NCBI GenBank assembly: GCA_015059045.1
Contig: SVBD01000003.1
Span: forward strand, 1 to 64,000
Direction: 5' to 3'
Source: Erysipelotrichaceae bacterium
Lineage (GTDB): Bacteria; Bacillota_I; Bacilli_A; RFN20; CAG-449
DNA: 64,000 nucleotides
Below, piece by piece: positions 61,298-64,000 of this stretch. Within the stretch, counting starts at the first letter, position 1. Each line of letters starts with the position of its first letter. A program made the translations under genes and the position numbers. The notes under the pieces are model-generated. The model did not search any database, was not told where the DNA came from, and saw only the letters and a program-made list of their open reading frames with translations.

Positions 61298-62338
61298 TTA
61301 AAATTTCATTAAGTTCTTACCTACTACTTTAGTATTGTTGATTTCTAATTCGTAGGTTGCGTAAACATCATTTACAGATTGAATTGTATTTACAGAAAGG
61401 ACTAATGGTTTTAATTCTTCTACTAGTAAAGGATTATTTAAAGCGGTGCTTATTACTTCAAAGTCTTCATTTGTACTTCTTGTAACTCCTTTTAAGCAAA
61501 TGCCTTTTTCAAGAATTTTTCTAGTGTTAATTGATACGTTTTCTTCGCTTACGCCCATTAAAACTAAATCAGCACCGATTTTTGCTATATCAATCATTTG
61601 GTTAATAGCAAATTCGCTACCTTTCCCTCCAACGCATTCTATTAAAGTATCAAATCCGTTCTTCTTGTTATAATCTTCGAATTTATATGTTTTAGCGTGC
61701 TTGAATAAACTTAATTTGTCTTCATTTAATCCAAATACGCTGACTTCTTTTTTGTATACGTGAGTTAATAATAGATAAACCATATAACTCATTATTCCAT
61801 CCCCAAATAGAGCAATGTATTCAGCTTCGTTAAAATTAATTCTTCTACAGCAAGCATTTGACACGCTTAAAAGCTCGCTAAAAACGGCGATTTCGCTAGA
61901 AATAGAAGAATCGTATTTTACCAACAAATCAGGAGTGCAACTATAAAAAGGTGTCATAAATCCATCGCTAGAAGAAGATTTAAATTTTGCATATGGGCAA
62001 TAGTTTTTGCCTAAATCAGGTCTATTACATCTAGTATGTTTACATTTTAAGCATTTGCTTTCATTGACAAAATTAGGAATAAGAATAACCTTATCACCTT
62101 TATTAAATGTATTAGTTGGATCTTTAATTACAGTTCCTACTGCTTCATGAATTGGTGCAAGTGGATATTTCATATCTAGTACATGTTTATCTCTTTTTCC
62201 TAGAAAATATCTAATATCCGCCTTACATATTGCCATCATATCAACTCTAACTAAAACACTTTCGTTATCATATTCTAGAGTTGAAACGAATTCTTCAATT
62301 ACTTCTGGAGCAGTTACTTTATATTTAGTTATAAACAT
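61298..62338 (-). CDS. tarJ: Ribulose-5-phosphate reductase TarJ (zinc-binding dehydrogenase)
   Basis: Reduces ribulose 5-phosphate to ribitol 5-phosphate with NADPH, for CDP-ribitol. The 346-aa medium-chain dehydrogenase has the catalytic zinc ligand in MAICKADIRYF and PIHEAVGTV. It also has a four-Cys lobe (ESKCLKCKHTRCNRPDLGKNYC), and FGDGIMSYMVYLLL in place of the usual GxGxxG run, as TarJ proteins show. The call is reinforced by the adjoining tarI, whose stop overlaps the tarJ start region by two bases apart. Confidence 0.87.
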   Translation of the reverse strand: MFITKYKVTAPEVIEEFVSTLEYDNESVLVRVDMMAICKADIRYFLGKRDKHVLDMKYPLAPIHEAVGTVIKDPTNTFNKGDKVILIPNFVNESKCLKCKHTRCNRPDLGKNYCPYAKFKSSSSDGFMTPFYSCTPDLLVKYDSSISSEIAVFSELLSVSNACCRRINFNEAEYIALFGDGIMSYMVYLLLTHVYKKEVSVFGLNEDKLSLFKHAKTYKFEDYNKKNGFDTLIECVGGKGSEFAINQMIDIAKIGADLVLMGVSEENVSINTRKILEKGICLKGVTRSTNEDFEVISTALNNPLLVEELKPLVLSVNTIQSVNDVYATYELEINNTKVVGKNLMKF

Positions 62339-62340
62339 TT

Positions 62341-63054
62341 TTACATAACTCCTGTTTTACCGATTTTTAATAAAGCTTTTAGCATCATTAAATCATCAAA
62401 TGTAGTGATTTTAAAATTTAATTTTGATCCATTTACTAAATGGACTTCTTTTCCCATATTTAATACTAATCTACAATCATCTGTTGTTTCAGTATTGTTT
62501 ATGCTTTTTGCGTATTCGTGAGCATCATTAATTACTTTAAATGTAAATGATTGAGGAGTTTGTCCTTGATATTGCTCACTTCTTTTTTGGATTTCACAAA
62601 TAGTTTCTTTATCTATAGATCTAATAATAGTATCACTTGAAGGAATAACAGTGTCTACTGCGTGATATTTTTTACATGATTCAATATTATCAGTAATAAT
62701 TGTTTGGCTAATTAATGGTCTAGCGGCATCGTGAATTAAAATAATATCGTCGTCTTTAGCTCCGATTTTTTCTAATTTTTTAAGTCCGTTATATACAGAT
62801 TCTTGGCGAGAAGAACCACCGGCTACAATATATTGAACTTTAGTTAAATCATATTGTTTACACCAAATTTTTACATCATCAATATAAGTATCATTTGTAA
62901 CAATTAAAATCATATCGATATCATCGTGCATTTCAAAAGCTTCAATTGTATGAACAATTAAAGGTTTGTTATAAATGCTTAAAAATTGTTTTGGTTTATT
63001 TGTATTACCCATTCTGGTTCCGGAACCGGCTGCGAGAATTAATGCGATATTCAT
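62341..63054 (-). CDS. tarI: Ribitol-5-phosphate cytidylyltransferase TarI
   Basis: 237 aa, IspD-like nucleotidyltransferase fold: LILAAGSGTRMGNTNKPKQFL for CTP binding, IVAGGSSRQESVYNGL, IHDAARPLI and GQTPQSF. The PKQFL form and the adjacency to tarJ favour TarI, which makes CDP-ribitol. Since dxr shows a MEP pathway and no other ispD is in the window, a double role as IspD cannot be excluded. It is preceded by licD with a 12-bp gap. Confidence 0.83.
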   Translation of the reverse strand: MNIALILAAGSGTRMGNTNKPKQFLSIYNKPLIVHTIEAFEMHDDIDMILIVTNDTYIDDVKIWCKQYDLTKVQYIVAGGSSRQESVYNGLKKLEKIGAKDDDIILIHDAARPLISQTIITDNIESCKKYHAVDTVIPSSDTIIRSIDKETICEIQKRSEQYQGQTPQSFTFKVINDAHEYAKSINNTETTDDCRLVLNMGKEVHLVNGSKLNFKITTFDDLMMLKALLKIGKTGVM

Positions 63055-63066
63055 TTATATTTCCTC

Positions 63067-63912
63067 CTAGATATTATGTTTTTTAATGTATGTTTGATAA
63101 TCTTCTTCTAAAGAATATCCTTTGTTTATGTGATGGCCAACTTGCTTTTCAATAGGTGGCAGTTTCATATAATTGTTAAATAGTAATGTTAAATATTTAT
63201 CAGCGTCTTTTGGCAAAATAACTTCTACACCTTCGAATTCGCCAATAGAACCTTCTTGGAATATCTCTCTTGGCATTGCTTCTTTTTTAGGATTTGTTCC
63301 AAAATAATTTCCAACTAAAACTGCATCGTTGAACTTAATTTTTTTAACTCTTTTATCTAGCATTTTATTTCTGTAATGTCCAACGTTTAAAAAGAAAAAT
63401 AAATAGGCAACAATATTTAATGGAATATCTTTCCATAATGTTTTCCATCTTAGTTTACGTTTTAAACTTGGTAAATACATTAAGTAAATATTGAACCAAA
63501 CATTTTTAACTTTTCTAGCGAATTTGACTGGTGGTTTAACTTCGTAACTCATCCCATCAAGTGGGAATACATCAATCCAAACGCCGTGATTCATTTGATT
63601 GCAGGCGAAAAAGTTTTCAATATAGGTTGTTGAAGAATCTCTAACTTTAGCAAAGTTATAGATATAATTTTTATCTGTTTTATACGTTTGAATAAAATAT
63701 GGTGATGGGAATTTTTCTTGAAGGGTAATGAATTTGTCAAAATCTTCTCTAGGCATTGCTACATCGATATCATCATCCCAAGGAATAAATCCTTTGTGTC
63801 TTACTGCTCCTAGACAAGTTCCACCTACTAAATAATATTGAAGGTTATTTTCCTTACAAACTTTAATAAACTCTTTTAATATTTCTAATTGACGATTTTG
63901 TAATTCATTCAT
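63067..63912 (-). CDS. LicD-family phosphotransferase
   Basis: 281 aa. The N-terminal half has the LicD nucleotidyltransferase-like signature: YYLVGGTCLGAVRHKGFIPWDDDIDVAMPREDF, with the metal-binding DDDID. LicD enzymes move phosphocholine from CDP-choline; the related eukaryotic fukutin/FKRP use CDP-ribitol. Next to tarI and tarJ, a ribitol-5-phosphate transferase is the better guess. Start ATG (complement of 63910-63912) has GGTG 7 bp before it; a GTG four codons upstream is possible. First gene of the minus-strand operon. Confidence 0.87.
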   Translation of the reverse strand: MNELQNRQLEILKEFIKVCKENNLQYYLVGGTCLGAVRHKGFIPWDDDIDVAMPREDFDKFITLQEKFPSPYFIQTYKTDKNYIYNFAKVRDSSTTYIENFFACNQMNHGVWIDVFPLDGMSYEVKPPVKFARKVKNVWFNIYLMYLPSLKRKLRWKTLWKDIPLNIVAYLFFFLNVGHYRNKMLDKRVKKIKFNDAVLVGNYFGTNPKKEAMPREIFQEGSIGEFEGVEVILPKDADKYLTLLFNNYMKLPPIEKQVGHHINKGYSLEEDYQTYIKKHNI

Positions 63913-63931
63913 AATTTTCACCACATTTTTT

Positions 63932-63960
63932 ATTTTAACATTTAAATGTATCTTTATAAA
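63932..63960 (-). promoter_or_regulatory. Promoter of the licD-tarI-tarJ operon
   Basis: Minus strand: TTTATA (complement of 63955-63960), 17-bp spacer, TAAAAT (complement of 63932-63937) with a TG one base before it. The -35 is weak. Confidence 0.5.
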
Positions 63961-64000
63961 GATAATAAATAGATTTATATCTGGAATATTTGAATATTTT

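Noticed and set aside
62341..63054. IspD of the MEP pathway
   Set aside because: The fold is shared, but the PKQFL form and the operon with tarJ and licD favour TarI; a double role remains possible.
183..63912. UGA as Trp, or CGA/CGG/AGG reassigned
   Set aside because: All genes are full length without in-frame TGA, and conserved Arg positions use CGA (cls HRK motif), CGG (xerC NYKRDI) and AGG (polC DRIIEF).

Overview
The window is a 64 kb stretch of very AT-rich (roughly 30 % GC by eye) bacterial chromosome with 49 complete protein genes, no rRNA or tRNA gene that I can see, and an insertion-sequence end at its left edge. Gene content (Gram-positive PolC, RbgA, TrmFO, an ECF transporter, CcpA-type cre site, TarIJ) and gene order point to the class Bacilli. 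The organism is probably an uncultured gut-type lineage near the Mollicutes or Erysipelotrichales; that placement is inference. The standard code is used: conserved Arg positions are read by CGA, CGG and AGG, no gene needs UGA as Trp, and only one of 49 stops is TGA.

Region 1 (1-13300): end of an IS3-family element, then rlmA, dCMP deaminase, the ECF module ecfA1-ecfA2-ecfT with truA, a PHP phosphatase, cardiolipin synthase, a YebC protein, lepB-rdgB-surE-rbgA-rnhB, and dprA behind a terminator whose 3' arm is also the dprA ribosome-binding site.

Region 2 (13300-37240): the ancestral Bacilli order topA-trmFO-xerC-rpsB-tsf-pyrH-frr ... cdsA-dxr-rseP-polC, without hslVU, codY, uppS and proS. 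rpsB has a structured 5' leader. Between frr and cdsA sits a self-contained operon of about 7.7 kb: malic enzyme behind a perfect cre site, followed by a SGNH-hydrolase lipoprotein, two lipoproteins sharing a repeated domain I do not recognise, and a large multi-pass membrane alpha/beta hydrolase.

Region 3 (37240-64000): a cell-envelope region. It holds a DUF3810 metalloprotease-like protein, an acidic multi-pass membrane protein, two CotH-kinase lipoproteins flanking a 2235-residue surface protein (phosphodiester glycosidase domain plus 20 InlB-type repeats), and two GT2-GT4 double glycosyltransferases. It continues with a TagGH-type polysaccharide exporter, a GT4 enzyme, an O-antigen ligase/polymerase-like membrane protein, TarI and TarJ (CDP-ribitol synthesis), and a LicD-family transferase. 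Together these look like a locus that makes, exports and modifies a ribitol-phosphate-containing surface glycopolymer, with secreted phospho-chemistry enzymes next to it.
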